Of a stretch of DNA of 45,754 bases, positions 19,086 through 28,582 are shown one piece after another. A program made the translations under genes and the position numbers. Source of the DNA: CAZGQY01 sp964528035. Its GTDB lineage: Bacteria; Pseudomonadota; Gammaproteobacteria; Methylococcales; UBA1147. Numbering within the stretch: the stretch's first letter is position 1; the number at the start of each line of letters is the position of its first letter. Under the pieces are notes generated by a model, which was not told the origin of the DNA, did not search any database, and saw only the letters and a program-made list of their open reading frames with translations. The stretch is from positions 1-45,754 of the forward strand of contig CAZGQY010000011.1 of the NCBI GenBank assembly GCA_964528035.1, given 5' to 3'.

Positions 19086-19685
19086 GTGGCTGCTCGTCAG
19101 GTCGTTGGAATCGATGAGGTAGGTCGGGGCTGTTTGGCAGGGCCTGTCGTTGCAGCTGCAGTGGTGTTGGGGTCGAAGCATGGTATTCTCGGATTGAACG
19201 ATTCCAAATGCTTATCGGCAAAAAAACGTCTGCAACTCAGTGAACAGGTTCGGAAGCGGGCATTAATGTGGGCAATAGGTCGAGCAGAAGCTTGTGAAAT
19301 TGATCTGATTAATGTTCATAACGCGTCTCTTTTAGCGATGAGACGTGCATTCTTGGCGCTAAAGTTTGATGTATCTGTCTGGGTTAAAGTTGATGGTAAA
19401 TATTATCCTGATATCAGTACACCGGGCGAGGCAATAATCAAGGGAGACCAATTGGTCGATGAAATTGCTGCAGCTTCTATTGTCGCAAAAGTTGCGCGCG
19501 ATCGCGAAATGATTTTGCTTGATAGACTTTGCCCTGGCTACGGATTTTCACAGCATAAGGGTTATCCCAGTAGACTTCACCTGGAGTGTATTCAGCATTT
19601 AGGCGTGACTTGCTTTCATCGGCGCAGTTACCGTCCTGTTCGAGAATATTTGCAGCAACATAAGCAGATAATCGAGGCAAGGTAG
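19086..19685 (+). CDS. rnhB: Ribonuclease HII
   Basis: RNase HII cuts RNA in RNA-DNA hybrids and removes single ribonucleotides from DNA. The N-terminus carries the type 2 RNase H motif VVGIDEVGRGCLAGPVVAAAV, containing the first Asp-Glu pair; the third and fourth acidic positions lie in LNDSK and the VDEIAAASIVAKVARD segment. The GYGFSQHKGYPSRLH block near residue 155 is typical. The start is a GTG with an AAGG site 8 nt upstream. At 199 residues it is of normal size. It precedes dnaE by 221 bp; two imperfectly positioned inverted repeats lie in that gap (AGTCTG/CAGACT and CTTCCT/AGGAAG). Confidence 0.95.
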   Translation: MAARQVVGIDEVGRGCLAGPVVAAAVVLGSKHGILGLNDSKCLSAKKRLQLSEQVRKRALMWAIGRAEACEIDLINVHNASLLAMRRAFLALKFDVSVWVKVDGKYYPDISTPGEAIIKGDQLVDEIAAASIVAKVARDREMILLDRLCPGYGFSQHKGYPSRLHLECIQHLGVTCFHRRSYRPVREYLQQHKQIIEAR

Positions 19686-19906
19686 ATTTGTTTTATTTGT
19701 ATCTACCCCGAGGGTTTAGGATGCACGCCATTGGTTATTCGCCAAGTGGTTTTATATATTTTTAGTAATTAAGTGGAAAGATACTATTTTCAGGGTTGAT
19801 CAAACCCAACTAAGTCTGTGTTTTCGTGTAACAATCAGACTAATCTATAAAGCATTCTTCCTTATAAAAATACACTGAGGAAGTACTATTCAGTGAAGCA
19901 ATTTAA

Positions 19907-22900
19907 ATGATGCAAGCAGAATTTGTTCATCTGAAATTACATTCAGAATACTCTCTGGTCGATGGCATTGTCAGAATCAAACCGCTGATAAAGCAAGTAG
20001 TGACGCAAGGTATGCCGGCTGTTGCAATTACTGATCAGTTCAATTTGTTTGGAGTAGTCAAATTTTATAGGGCTGCGATGGCGGCGGGAATTAAGCCAAT
20101 TGTTGGGGCAGATGTACTAATACACAATATTACTGATCCGACTGCTCCGTTTAAAATGAGTTTACTGGTATTGAATCGTAGTGGTTACCTGACGCTAACA
20201 AAATTGATTTCCAGAGCCTATCTGGAAGGTCAGCGTCAGGGGGTTCCCATGCTTTCTAAAGAATGGCTGGAACATTTGAACGAAGGGTTGATTGCCTATT
20301 CTGGCGCGGGTGGTGATTTTGGCCAGAAACTGGTTCGCTCTAAATTGGATGCAGCCAGATCTCTCCTTGAGTCGTGGATGAATATTTTCGAAAATCGATT
20401 CTATCTGGAATTGCAACGAACTCAGCGGCCTAATGAGGAGCTATATATAGATTCAGCGGTGGAATTGGCCGCCGAATTTGAAGCTCCGGTCGTCGCGACA
20501 AATGATGTTCGATTTCTGTACCGTGACGATTTCGAAGCGCATGAAGCCAGGGTCTGTATTAACCAGGGCCGAATATTGGATGATCCTCGGCGACCTAAGG
20601 ATTATAGCGAGTACCAATATTTTCGTAGCCAACAGGAAATGGAGGAATTATTCTCTGATATACCGTCTGCGTTGCAGAATACCGTAGAAATAGCTAAACG
20701 GTGTAGTTTGGAAATGGAATTTGGAGATAATTATTTACCTGATTTTCCAGTTCCGGAAGGAACAACAGTAAACGAACATTTTAAGTGTATTTCGCAGCGT
20801 GGTCTTGACGAACGCTTGCTTATTGCGCCACCAGTTGGGGATGGATCACTGCAACAAAACCGAGCCCAATATGATCAACGTTTACAGCAAGAGTTGGATG
20901 TAATTGTTCAGATGGGATTCCCAGGCTATTTTTTGATCGTTGCTGATTTTATAAAATGGGCGAAACAACATGGCATTCCTGTCGGTCCCGGTAGAGGTTC
21001 TGGTGCCGGTTCATTGGTGGCTTATGCGTTGAACATTACCGATCTGGACCCGATAGAATTTGATTTGTTATTCGAACGGTTTCTTAATCCGGAGCGGGTA
21101 TCAATGCCTGATTTCGATGTTGATTTTTGTATGGAAGGTCGTGACAGAGTCATCGACTATGTTGCGCAGAAATATGGTCGTGGTCGAGTTTCTCAGATAA
21201 TTACCTACGGCAGTATGGCTGCACGAGCGGTGGTTCGGGATGTGGGTAGAGTTCTGGGTTATTCCTATGGGTTTACCGATAAGCTGGCAAAACTAATTCC
21301 GTTTGAAATCGGCATGACCTTGGAAAAGGCTTTGTCCGATAGCGATGATCTGGCAACGCTGTATCGTGAAGACGATGATACACATGGACTTATAGATCTG
21401 GCTCGCTCGTTAGAGGGTGTGGCGCGAAACGCCGGTAAGCATGCTGGGGGAGTCGTTATCGCTCCGTCTGAATTGACTGATTTTACACCACTTTATTGCG
21501 AACAGGGTGGTGGAAATCTTGTTACCCAATTCGATAAAGATGACGTTGAATCTGTTGGATTGGTCAAGTTTGATTTTCTAGGGTTGCGGACGCTCACGAT
21601 TATTGATTGGGCGGTAAAAGCCATCAATGTGCAATTAGGCGATGAAGGTAAACCGCTGTTGGACATTAACCTGATTCCTCGGGATGATCCAGGGAGTTAT
21701 GAATTACTCCAGGAGTGCGCAACGACAGCGGTGTTTCAGCTTGAATCTCGTGGTATGAAAGATCTCATACGTCGACTTCAGCCGGATAGTTTTGAAGATA
21801 TAATTGCTTTGGTGGCATTGTTTCGTCCAGGGCCCCTGCAGTCTGGAATGGTCGATGATTATATAAATGTAAAGCATGGACAGGCGCAGGCAGAATATCC
21901 TCATCCGTTGCTGGAGCCTATATTGAAACCCACAAACGGTGTCATCCTTTACCAGGAACAAGTGATGGAAATAGCTCGTGAGTTGGCCGGCTACACATTA
22001 GGTGGGGCTGATTTATTGCGGCGTGCAATGGGTAAGAAAAAAGTCGAGGAAATGGCTAAGCAACGCGAGAGCTTTGTGTCGGGAGCGGGCAATAATCAGA
22101 TCAAAGCATCAATTGCAAACCATATATTTGATTTAATGGAAAAGTTTGCTGGCTACGGTTTTAATAAGTCGCATTCTGCAGCATATGCATTGGTTGCTTA
22201 CCAGACGGCCTGGCTGAAGGCCCACTATCCTGCAGCATTCATGGCGGCGGTATTGTCTTCTGATATGGATAATACGGACAAGGTTGTTACTTTCATTGAA
22301 GAATGCAGAGCGATGAAATTAAGTATTATTCCACCGGATATCAATCAGTCGGGTTATCGATTCTTGGCTCGTGGAACAACAGTAATCGTCTATGGGATGG
22401 GTGCGATAAAAGGTGTGGGAGAGGGCGCTATCGATAATATCGTCACGCAGCGTTGTCGTCAGGGGCCATACTCGAGTTTATTCGATTTTTGCGTACGAGT
22501 CGATTTACAAAAATCGAACAAACGAGTTCTGGAGGCGCTAATTCGTTGTGGTGCAATGGATCAAATGGGTTTGGACAGGGCGAGTTGTATGAGTCAACTA
22601 CCCAATGTACTCAAGGCGGCTGACCAACAGGAACACATGAAACAGACTGGGCAAAATGACTTATTTGGGCTCTCAATATCGAATTTAATGCAACCTCTGC
22701 AGGCGAGCAATGGTGGAGAACCGGAATCGTGGACAGAGGATCATCGACTGGCCGAAGAAAAAGCCACTCTTGGTTTGTATTTAACGGGTCACCCGATTAC
22801 TCGATACCAAACTGAGTTGTCGAATTTTACCAGTGGAACAATGGGTCAGATGTTGGCTGATGCAGACCGATGGGGCAAAAAAACCACTGTTCGTGTTGCT

Positions 22901-23407
22901 GGCCTGGTCGTAGAACTACGAACCCGTGAGTCGAAACGAGGTAAACGTATGGCATTTGCGAGCCTGGATGATCGAACCGGGCGACTTGATATAGCGGTAT
23001 TTGGTGATGTCTACGAGGCTTACCAAGATATCCTTTCCAAGGATCTTGTATTAGTTGCAGAGGGCGAAATGAATATCGATGATTTTAGTGGCACCCTTCG
23101 TTTGACCGTAGAGCATTTGTATAATATCGAACAAGCCCGTTCAAAATTCGCAAAATGTTTATTGATTGATTGGCAGAATGAGACTTCCGACGAATCAGGA
23201 TCGTCCGTTGAGTTTGTCAATGACCTGCAACAATTAATCAGCCCATATGTAGGTGGTCATTGTCCCGTAAGGATACAGTATACGAGCGGTTCGGCGAGGA
23301 CGAAAATACAACTTGGAAAAAATTGGCGTGTTCATCCGGCAGATGAATTGTTAAATAGAGTGGAACAAAAATGGGGTTCATCAAGAGTGCGTATGAATTA
23401 TGATTGA
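19907..23407 (+). CDS. dnaE: DNA polymerase III subunit alpha
   Basis: This is the catalytic subunit of the replicative polymerase. The PHP domain opens with FVHLKLHSEYSLVDG; the palm carries GPGRGSGAGSLVAY and the catalytic Asp pair in MPDFDVDFC at about residues 400-405, with the third Asp in VGLVKFDFLGL near 555. The fingers (GYGFNKSHSAAYALVAYQTAWLK), a tandem helix-hairpin-helix region and a C-terminal OB fold (TVRVAGLVVELRTR, ~1000-1060) follow. Its 1166 residues match the gammaproteobacterial DnaE1 length. Two adjacent ATGs occur at the start. The usual downstream accA is replaced by a 493-bp spacer and the secretion region. Confidence 0.98.
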   Translation: MMQAEFVHLKLHSEYSLVDGIVRIKPLIKQVVTQGMPAVAITDQFNLFGVVKFYRAAMAAGIKPIVGADVLIHNITDPTAPFKMSLLVLNRSGYLTLTKLISRAYLEGQRQGVPMLSKEWLEHLNEGLIAYSGAGGDFGQKLVRSKLDAARSLLESWMNIFENRFYLELQRTQRPNEELYIDSAVELAAEFEAPVVATNDVRFLYRDDFEAHEARVCINQGRILDDPRRPKDYSEYQYFRSQQEMEELFSDIPSALQNTVEIAKRCSLEMEFGDNYLPDFPVPEGTTVNEHFKCISQRGLDERLLIAPPVGDGSLQQNRAQYDQRLQQELDVIVQMGFPGYFLIVADFIKWAKQHGIPVGPGRGSGAGSLVAYALNITDLDPIEFDLLFERFLNPERVSMPDFDVDFCMEGRDRVIDYVAQKYGRGRVSQIITYGSMAARAVVRDVGRVLGYSYGFTDKLAKLIPFEIGMTLEKALSDSDDLATLYREDDDTHGLIDLARSLEGVARNAGKHAGGVVIAPSELTDFTPLYCEQGGGNLVTQFDKDDVESVGLVKFDFLGLRTLTIIDWAVKAINVQLGDEGKPLLDINLIPRDDPGSYELLQECATTAVFQLESRGMKDLIRRLQPDSFEDIIALVALFRPGPLQSGMVDDYINVKHGQAQAEYPHPLLEPILKPTNGVILYQEQVMEIARELAGYTLGGADLLRRAMGKKKVEEMAKQRESFVSGAGNNQIKASIANHIFDLMEKFAGYGFNKSHSAAYALVAYQTAWLKAHYPAAFMAAVLSSDMDNTDKVVTFIEECRAMKLSIIPPDINQSGYRFLARGTTVIVYGMGAIKGVGEGAIDNIVTQRCRQGPYSSLFDFCVRVDLQKSNKRVLEALIRCGAMDQMGLDRASCMSQLPNVLKAADQQEHMKQTGQNDLFGLSISNLMQPLQASNGGEPESWTEDHRLAEEKATLGLYLTGHPITRYQTELSNFTSGTMGQMLADADRWGKKTTVRVAGLVVELRTRESKRGKRMAFASLDDRTGRLDIAVFGDVYEAYQDILSKDLVLVAEGEMNIDDFSGTLRLTVEHLYNIEQARSKFAKCLLIDWQNETSDESGSSVEFVNDLQQLISPYVGGHCPVRIQYTSGSARTKIQLGKNWRVHPADELLNRVEQKWGSSRVRMNYD

Positions 23408-23764
23408 AGCCGATTCAGCGTGTTATCAATAGGCATCAGATTGATGCTTGTCTGGGTTGCGTATAAGTGAGTACATCGACGCAATTGACCACTTATCGGC
23501 TTAAAATGACCGTCGATTCAACCTTGACGAAGCACTAGCAGTGCATCTATTGATCTTAATCAATCAGCAAAATTAATTCAAAACGGTAGTCAAGCCGAAT
23601 CATTTTCTGCAATAATAATTTGCTGTCGCCTGTCCTGATCTGATACTTTACACCCTGTGATAATGATTATGGGTTTATGCTTCGAAATTAGATAGTTTAG
23701 GTGTTACATTTTTTGAATCGATTCAGTAAATTAGCTTAGGGTGTCACCCAACGATTGTTTGGGA
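23408..23764. other. Intergenic region after dnaE
   Basis: No gene is seen here. A short hairpin, GCATCA-GAT-TGATGC (23433-23447), lies 25 bp after dnaE but lacks a convincing T-tract. A second inverted repeat, ATCGACG (23475-23481) with CGTCGAT (23511-23517), follows. Neither can be assigned a function. accA would be expected near here in many relatives. Confidence 0.35.
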
Positions 23765-23900
23765 CGCATGAATACGTCCGTGTAAGGTCTACTGCAACAT
23801 CATTGTTGCTGAAGCCAAAACAGTCAATAGCTTACCCCTTCGGTAAAATTTACACTGAGTCGTTAGCATTTTTTTTGAATTAAAAATTAAGAGGATAGAT
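23765..23900 (+). promoter_or_regulatory. Shared upstream module, copy A
   Basis: A 56-bp core (23792-23847) matches 28474-28529 at 44 of 56 aligned positions without gaps, and in both cases the core ends exactly 53 nt before the start codon of the following gene. Weaker similarity extends on both sides, including GCATTTTTTT and an A-rich ATAGA stretch just before the ATG. The core contains two small inverted repeats, GCAAC/GTTGC (23794-23809) and TTACC/GGTAA (23832-23846). It may be a promoter or leader module or part of a dispersed repeat; its role is unknown. Confidence 0.6.
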
Positions 23901-24359
23901 ATGAGTCCGAGTGACCTCGTTGGTATAGTCGTAATGGTTGGCAGTGTAGGCCTGGTGATTTTTGCGGTAATCTGGTTGCCAATTTTGAGGCGTCGGGAGC
24001 TGAAGGAAATTTCTGAAGCAAGAAGCCAGCCTATTCATGTAAATGTTAGTGGTTCGCTTCTGCTCAATGAAGATGGAAGTCAGCGTGAAATTCCGATTCC
24101 TGAGTTATCAGTGAATACAAAAATCAGGCTAAAAAAGATATTGGGGCAAGACGAGATATCCAGAGTAACTGTCGTCAATGAAGATGCTCAAATCCTTGGT
24201 TATTTGCCTGACGACATTGGTTCTGAACTGGAATTAGAACTGGCAGCAAATAATACTGTCGGTGCTAAGATAGAAGCGGTAAATGGGGGTGTTGATGGTG
24301 ATCCTGAATATGATTTGAAATGTGTTCTCGAACGCGAAATAATGGCCATCAAAAATTAA
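23901..24359 (+). CDS. Membrane-anchored protein with HIRAN-like domain
   Basis: The 152-residue product has one N-terminal membrane helix (about residues 6-28, ending in a basic LRRRELKE stop-transfer stretch) and a soluble, probably cytoplasmic, domain. From about residue 85 the pattern VVNEDAQILGYLPDDIGSEL, then hydrophobic/Gly positions around AKIEAVNGG, resembles HIRAN domains, which in other proteins bind single-stranded DNA ends; this is a similarity judged by eye. No catalytic residues are evident. A good AGAGGA site precedes the ATG. It follows shared module A and converges on hlyD with a 120-bp gap. Function unknown. Confidence 0.6.
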   Translation: MSPSDLVGIVVMVGSVGLVIFAVIWLPILRRRELKEISEARSQPIHVNVSGSLLLNEDGSQREIPIPELSVNTKIRLKKILGQDEISRVTVVNEDAQILGYLPDDIGSELELELAANNTVGAKIEAVNGGVDGDPEYDLKCVLEREIMAIKN

Positions 24360-24479
24360 ATTATTGATTTTGTTTATAATGGACAGGTATTTTTCGATAG
24401 GTTCGGTTACAAAGTCAACTTGAATAATACTAAACGAGGTTGATGAATATAGCTACGAAACTGTGTGGAGTATAAGCTC

Positions 24480-25949
24480 TTAACGTTCGCGTATACTCTC
24501 CTGTTTATAACGTAATAGTGGGGCGAGAAAATATTCAATCAGGCGTCTTTTTCCTGTTTTTATTTCTGCGGTGACAGCCATACCCGGAATAAGCTTAATC
24601 ATTTTCGATCCGACCGAGAGCTGCGTTTTTTCTAAGCGCAACTTTGTGGAAAAAATTAGACCTTTATTCTCATCCTGTATTGCGTCGTTGGAAATATGGA
24701 CTATTTTAGCGTTGATAATTCCGTATTTAGTAAACGGGAAGGTGTGAATTTTGACTTCTGCATCATCGTTTTCGCGGACGAAGCCAATATTTTTGTTTTC
24801 GATAAATGCTTCAATAAGTAAGTCTTCCTCACTGGGGACAATCAACATTAATTGTTGGGCGGGTGTGACAATTCCGTTTATGGTGTGGATAGAGAGTTCC
24901 TGGACGATTCCTTTAATCGGTGAGCGAAGAATTTGAATGGTGTTGAGTTCTTGCGCTTTTTTTAATTCCTCTTGCAGTGTCACTATCAATTGACGCGTTT
25001 CGATGATGGATGCCAGGTTTTCCGCTGCGGTTCTTGCGGTGAATGCATTGGTTTTTTGTCTGGTTTCAACAATTGCGGCTTCAAGTTTTTTCTGATTCAA
25101 TTCTTCGATTGCTAAATTCTGGACCATTTCAATACGTGACTGTTCCAATTCAAGATATTGGAATTCAGGCGCGAGTTTATTTTTTAATAGCGATTTTACT
25201 GCATTAACGCGTCGTTTGATCAGTGGTAGAATTGTACGCAGCTTTTTGATAATTTCGAGACTGGTTTTTTTCTCTGTGATCTGTTGTGTGAGTAAACTAT
25301 TCATTACCGCTAATTGTGCACTGTATTCATACCATCGTTGTTCGAGCAGTCCAATGTGAAATAGAATTTCATTCTTTGCGGTAGACTCCGGTGCCTCGAA
25401 AATCGCTGTGGCAGTTAAATCTGATATTTCTATTTGTTGTTTGAGAATTCGTTCAAATAATTGTTGTCGCATTAGCTTCAAACGATTCACTAAAACTTCA
25501 TTTTCTACTCGTTGTAGATTCGCTGAGGTGATGGTTTGATCCAGTGTAATGAGAGGACTGTGTTTATCTATTTCCTGTCCCTCGTGTACCCATATTTTTT
25601 TTACTACGCCACGATCCAAAGGCTGGATTTTTTTAACGTGCCCGTAAGGAATGATTTTTCCCTCAGCGACTGCAACAATATCGATCTGCCCAATAAAGGC
25701 CCAAATTACTGCGATTGTAAATAAACTGGTCAGTGTCCACACCAGTACACGCCCGGTCGGTGATGGTGGCGATGCTTGTATCTCAAGAGCAGCGGGTAAA
25801 AATTCACGCTCGCACGCGGACACGGTTAATTTATCCGTATGTGGACGATTATTCTGAATATCCTGCGGCTTGTTATTACCGAACTGATAAAAGGGCTTCA
25901 ATTTGTTGTTTCTGGAGAGGGTGCGATCGTCGAATTGTTCGAGGCGCAC
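24480..25949 (-). CDS. Type I secretion membrane-fusion protein (HlyD family)
   Basis: The periplasmic adaptor of a type I secretion system links the inner-membrane ABC transporter to a TolC-like channel. Seen are an N-terminal cytoplasmic arm, one membrane helix (about residues 66-86, RVLVWTLTSLFTIAVIW), a biotinyl-lipoyl-like half motif (AEGKIIPYGHVKKIQPLDRG), a long alpha-hairpin region (~150-330), and the C-terminal beta region with the conserved LRSPIKGIVQELSI and PGMAVTAEIKTGKR blocks. At 489 residues it fits HlyD. The frame begins at a GTG inside the end of the transporter gene (52-bp overlap); no good ribosome site is seen, so the exact start is uncertain. Confidence 0.88.
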   Translation of the reverse strand: MRLEQFDDRTLSRNNKLKPFYQFGNNKPQDIQNNRPHTDKLTVSACEREFLPAALEIQASPPSPTGRVLVWTLTSLFTIAVIWAFIGQIDIVAVAEGKIIPYGHVKKIQPLDRGVVKKIWVHEGQEIDKHSPLITLDQTITSANLQRVENEVLVNRLKLMRQQLFERILKQQIEISDLTATAIFEAPESTAKNEILFHIGLLEQRWYEYSAQLAVMNSLLTQQITEKKTSLEIIKKLRTILPLIKRRVNAVKSLLKNKLAPEFQYLELEQSRIEMVQNLAIEELNQKKLEAAIVETRQKTNAFTARTAAENLASIIETRQLIVTLQEELKKAQELNTIQILRSPIKGIVQELSIHTINGIVTPAQQLMLIVPSEEDLLIEAFIENKNIGFVRENDDAEVKIHTFPFTKYGIINAKIVHISNDAIQDENKGLIFSTKLRLEKTQLSVGSKMIKLIPGMAVTAEIKTGKRRLIEYFLAPLLRYKQESIRER

Positions 25950-28147
25950 TGGTTGAATGACGGGTGCTTATTGGATTCGCGATGAGGATGAATTCTGATG
26001 GGTGGGCTATCATTCTGATAGTTGTGCAATCGGGCGTAGTAAGCATTTTGATCGATTAAATCGGCATGATTTCCAGATTCTATGACTCGTCCTTTATCGA
26101 CCACAATAATTCGGTCGCAATGTCTGACAGTGGAAAGCCGGTGAGCAATGATTAAGACAGTCCTGTGCTCACTGATGGCTGCCATATTATTCTGGATAGT
26201 GCGCTCCGATTCATAATCCAGCGCACTGGTTGCCTCGTCAAAAATAAGAATTTTAGGGTTTGTTATTAAGGCGCGGGCGATCGCTATGCGTTGACGCTGT
26301 CCGCCAGAAAGGTTGCTGCCCTTTTCTTCTATCAGTGTGTCGTATCCATGTTCAAGTTTGAGGATAAATTCATGGGCACCAGCCAATTGGGCCACAGCGA
26401 CGATTGATTCCATAGAAACTCCGCTATGAGACAATGAAATATTTTCTCGAACTGAGCGGCTAAACAGAAAATTTTCCTGTAGAACGACGCCAATGTTTCT
26501 ACGTAACCAGTTTGTATCTACCCTGGCCAAATCGACCCCATCAATAAGGATACGACCGCTGCTGGGGACATAAAGTCGCTGTACAAGCTTGGTTAAAGTG
26601 CTTTTCCCTGATCCTGATTTGCCGACGATTCCTATAATTTCACCCGCATCGATATTCAGATCAATTTGATTGAGGATTTTGCAGCCTTCTGGGCTATAAC
26701 GAAAATTCACTCGTTCAAAACTTATTTGGCCTTTCAATGAGGGTAATTGACTGCGGCTGGGATTAAATCCGGGTTCTTGCGGGACGTTTAAAATATCACC
26801 CAGTCGTCGAATTGACAGTCCTGCCTGCTGAAAATCCTGCCATAGTTGAACCAATTTCAGTATAGGCCCGGATACTTGTCCAGCCAACATATTGAATGCG
26901 ATGAGTTGGCCAATCGTCAAAAGGCCATTCATTACCAGGTGAGCACCCCACCAGATTAGAGCTAAAGTGGTCAGTTTACTGATGAAATTTGCGATTTGAC
27001 CGCTTATGTTGGACAGTTTCTGGCATGCAAAGGATCCAGTGATGAATTTAGCGAGCCGATCTTCCCAGTGGCGTTGCATTTGAGGTTCGAGTGCCATTGA
27101 TTTTACGGTTTCAATACCGGTGATGGATTCCACCAGGAAGGCTTGATTTTCTGCAGCGTATTGAAATTTTACATCCAGGCGGCGTCTCAGAATGGGGGTA
27201 ATCATTAGCGAAAGTACAATGTAGAAAGGGATGGAAGCAAGCACAATGAGTGTCAGGCTCGAACTGTAAAACCACATCACCATAAAGAATACAAAGGTAA
27301 AGGAAAGGTCGATTAACAGCGTGAGTGCAGAGCTGGTAATAAAGTTACGGATCGTTTCCAGTTCTCGCATTCTTGCGGCGACTTGACCAACCCGGCGAGA
27401 TTCAAAATAGGCAAGCGGCAGTTTCACCAGGTGGTTGAATAAGGATGCGCCTAACTCAACATCAATTCTATTGCTGGTATGCGCAAATAAATAGTCTCTC
27501 AGACCACCGAGAATGCCACCAAATATAGCGATTACCAAAAAACCGAACGCCAATACGTCCAGAGTGGAATAGCCTTTATGTACCAGAACTTTATCCATGA
27601 TAACCTGAAAAAAAAGTGGTGTAATCAGAGCAAACAACTGGAGAAAAAAGGAAGCGACGATGACTTCCTTAAAAATTTTTCGATATTTAATGAGAACAGG
27701 AATGAACCAGGAGATATCGAAGTTTTTTGTGGTTGAATCAAATAACTTTCTCGAACGTGCAAACAAGATCAATTTACCGTTGTACCTGGACTCCAGGTGT
27801 TCTAATGATATATGTCTGGGCTCAGCTTCATTTAGGTCATGAATCAGGATCTTTGTGCTTGAATCTTTTATTATTAACTGGGCAAGAATGAAATATTCAC
27901 CATTAGTGGCTTGCACAAGCGCAGGTAAACCCAGGTTGGAAACCTGATTTAGAGCCATCGAAACACATCGGGCTTTAAGGCCGATCAATCGTGCGGCACG
28001 TAAAATCACTGTCTCGTCCGACTGACCTGTAGTCGAACCAAATTCATGCATGAGTTGGTTTAATTCCACGGGAATACCATGGAATTTGGCGATATTCATT
28101 AATCCGGTTAGACCGGTATCTAATGGCTCTGAATTGGGCTGATTCAT
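25898..28147 (-). CDS. Type I secretion ABC transporter/permease (HlyB type, degenerate C39 domain)
   Basis: This 749-residue half-transporter exports protein substrates across the inner membrane. Residues 1-130 form a C39-like domain in which the catalytic Cys position is replaced (TGLTGLMNIAKFHG where peptidase forms have a Cys), so it should bind but not cleave its cargo, as in HlyB. A six-helix membrane domain spans ~150-450. The ATPase has Walker A (GKSGSGKST, ~507), the LSGGQRQRIAIARA signature, Walker B (ILIFDEATSALD) and a His switch (IIAHRLS). About 35 polar residues extend past the usual end and overlap hlyD. No RTX substrate or TolC gene is in the window. Confidence 0.92.
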   Translation of the reverse strand: MNQPNSEPLDTGLTGLMNIAKFHGIPVELNQLMHEFGSTTGQSDETVILRAARLIGLKARCVSMALNQVSNLGLPALVQATNGEYFILAQLIIKDSSTKILIHDLNEAEPRHISLEHLESRYNGKLILFARSRKLFDSTTKNFDISWFIPVLIKYRKIFKEVIVASFFLQLFALITPLFFQVIMDKVLVHKGYSTLDVLAFGFLVIAIFGGILGGLRDYLFAHTSNRIDVELGASLFNHLVKLPLAYFESRRVGQVAARMRELETIRNFITSSALTLLIDLSFTFVFFMVMWFYSSSLTLIVLASIPFYIVLSLMITPILRRRLDVKFQYAAENQAFLVESITGIETVKSMALEPQMQRHWEDRLAKFITGSFACQKLSNISGQIANFISKLTTLALIWWGAHLVMNGLLTIGQLIAFNMLAGQVSGPILKLVQLWQDFQQAGLSIRRLGDILNVPQEPGFNPSRSQLPSLKGQISFERVNFRYSPEGCKILNQIDLNIDAGEIIGIVGKSGSGKSTLTKLVQRLYVPSSGRILIDGVDLARVDTNWLRRNIGVVLQENFLFSRSVRENISLSHSGVSMESIVAVAQLAGAHEFILKLEHGYDTLIEEKGSNLSGGQRQRIAIARALITNPKILIFDEATSALDYESERTIQNNMAAISEHRTVLIIAHRLSTVRHCDRIIVVDKGRVIESGNHADLIDQNAYYARLHNYQNDSPPIRIHPHRESNKHPSFNQCASNNSTIAPSPETTN

Positions 28148-28444
28148 GGTAAAGCACTGAATTGAGGTTATTCAGTGGATAATGTCCCTTTATGTCCAAT
28201 TTATTCAAAATGATTGTCCAAAAACGGACTCCTAAATCCGGTCGAATACAATCATATTGAGCTGACGTTTATGTAGTCGCTGTACCCACATATCGCGAAT
28301 TTGAACCGTAACACGAAAGACAATGTTGCCACAGGTTTAAAGTCTGATTTTGTGCGAGGCATCACAAAGCTAGACCAAAATAATAAAGATTGTGTATAGA
28401 CTCAGCGAGTTTCGTGCACAGGATGCTAGCTGTTGATTATTTGC
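28148..28444. other. Divergent intergenic region upstream of hlyB
   Basis: This stretch, together with the shared module to its right, separates the leftward secretion operon from the rightward DUF4124 gene. I see no gene, terminator or convincing promoter boxes in it. The hlyB start lacks a clear ribosome site. Confidence 0.35.
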
Positions 28445-28582
28445 TATGCCCAAATACTTATCTGTTAGCTCTGCTGCAACGTCGTTTTTGCACAAGCCCA
28501 ACCAATCAACAGCTTACACTCTCGGTAAATTATTCGTTGTGTAGGTGCATTTTTTTGATCTAAGCCTGTTAGAATAGAAAAT
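28445..28582 (+). promoter_or_regulatory. Shared upstream module, copy B
   Basis: This is the partner of module A. The core 28474-28529 keeps GCAAC/TTGC (28476-28491) and TTAC/GTAA (28514-28528) pairs, then TGCATTTTTTTGA and AATAGAAAAT just before the ATG at 28583. Spacing from core to start codon is 53 nt, identical to copy A. The genes that follow the two copies encode unrelated proteins. Confidence 0.6.
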
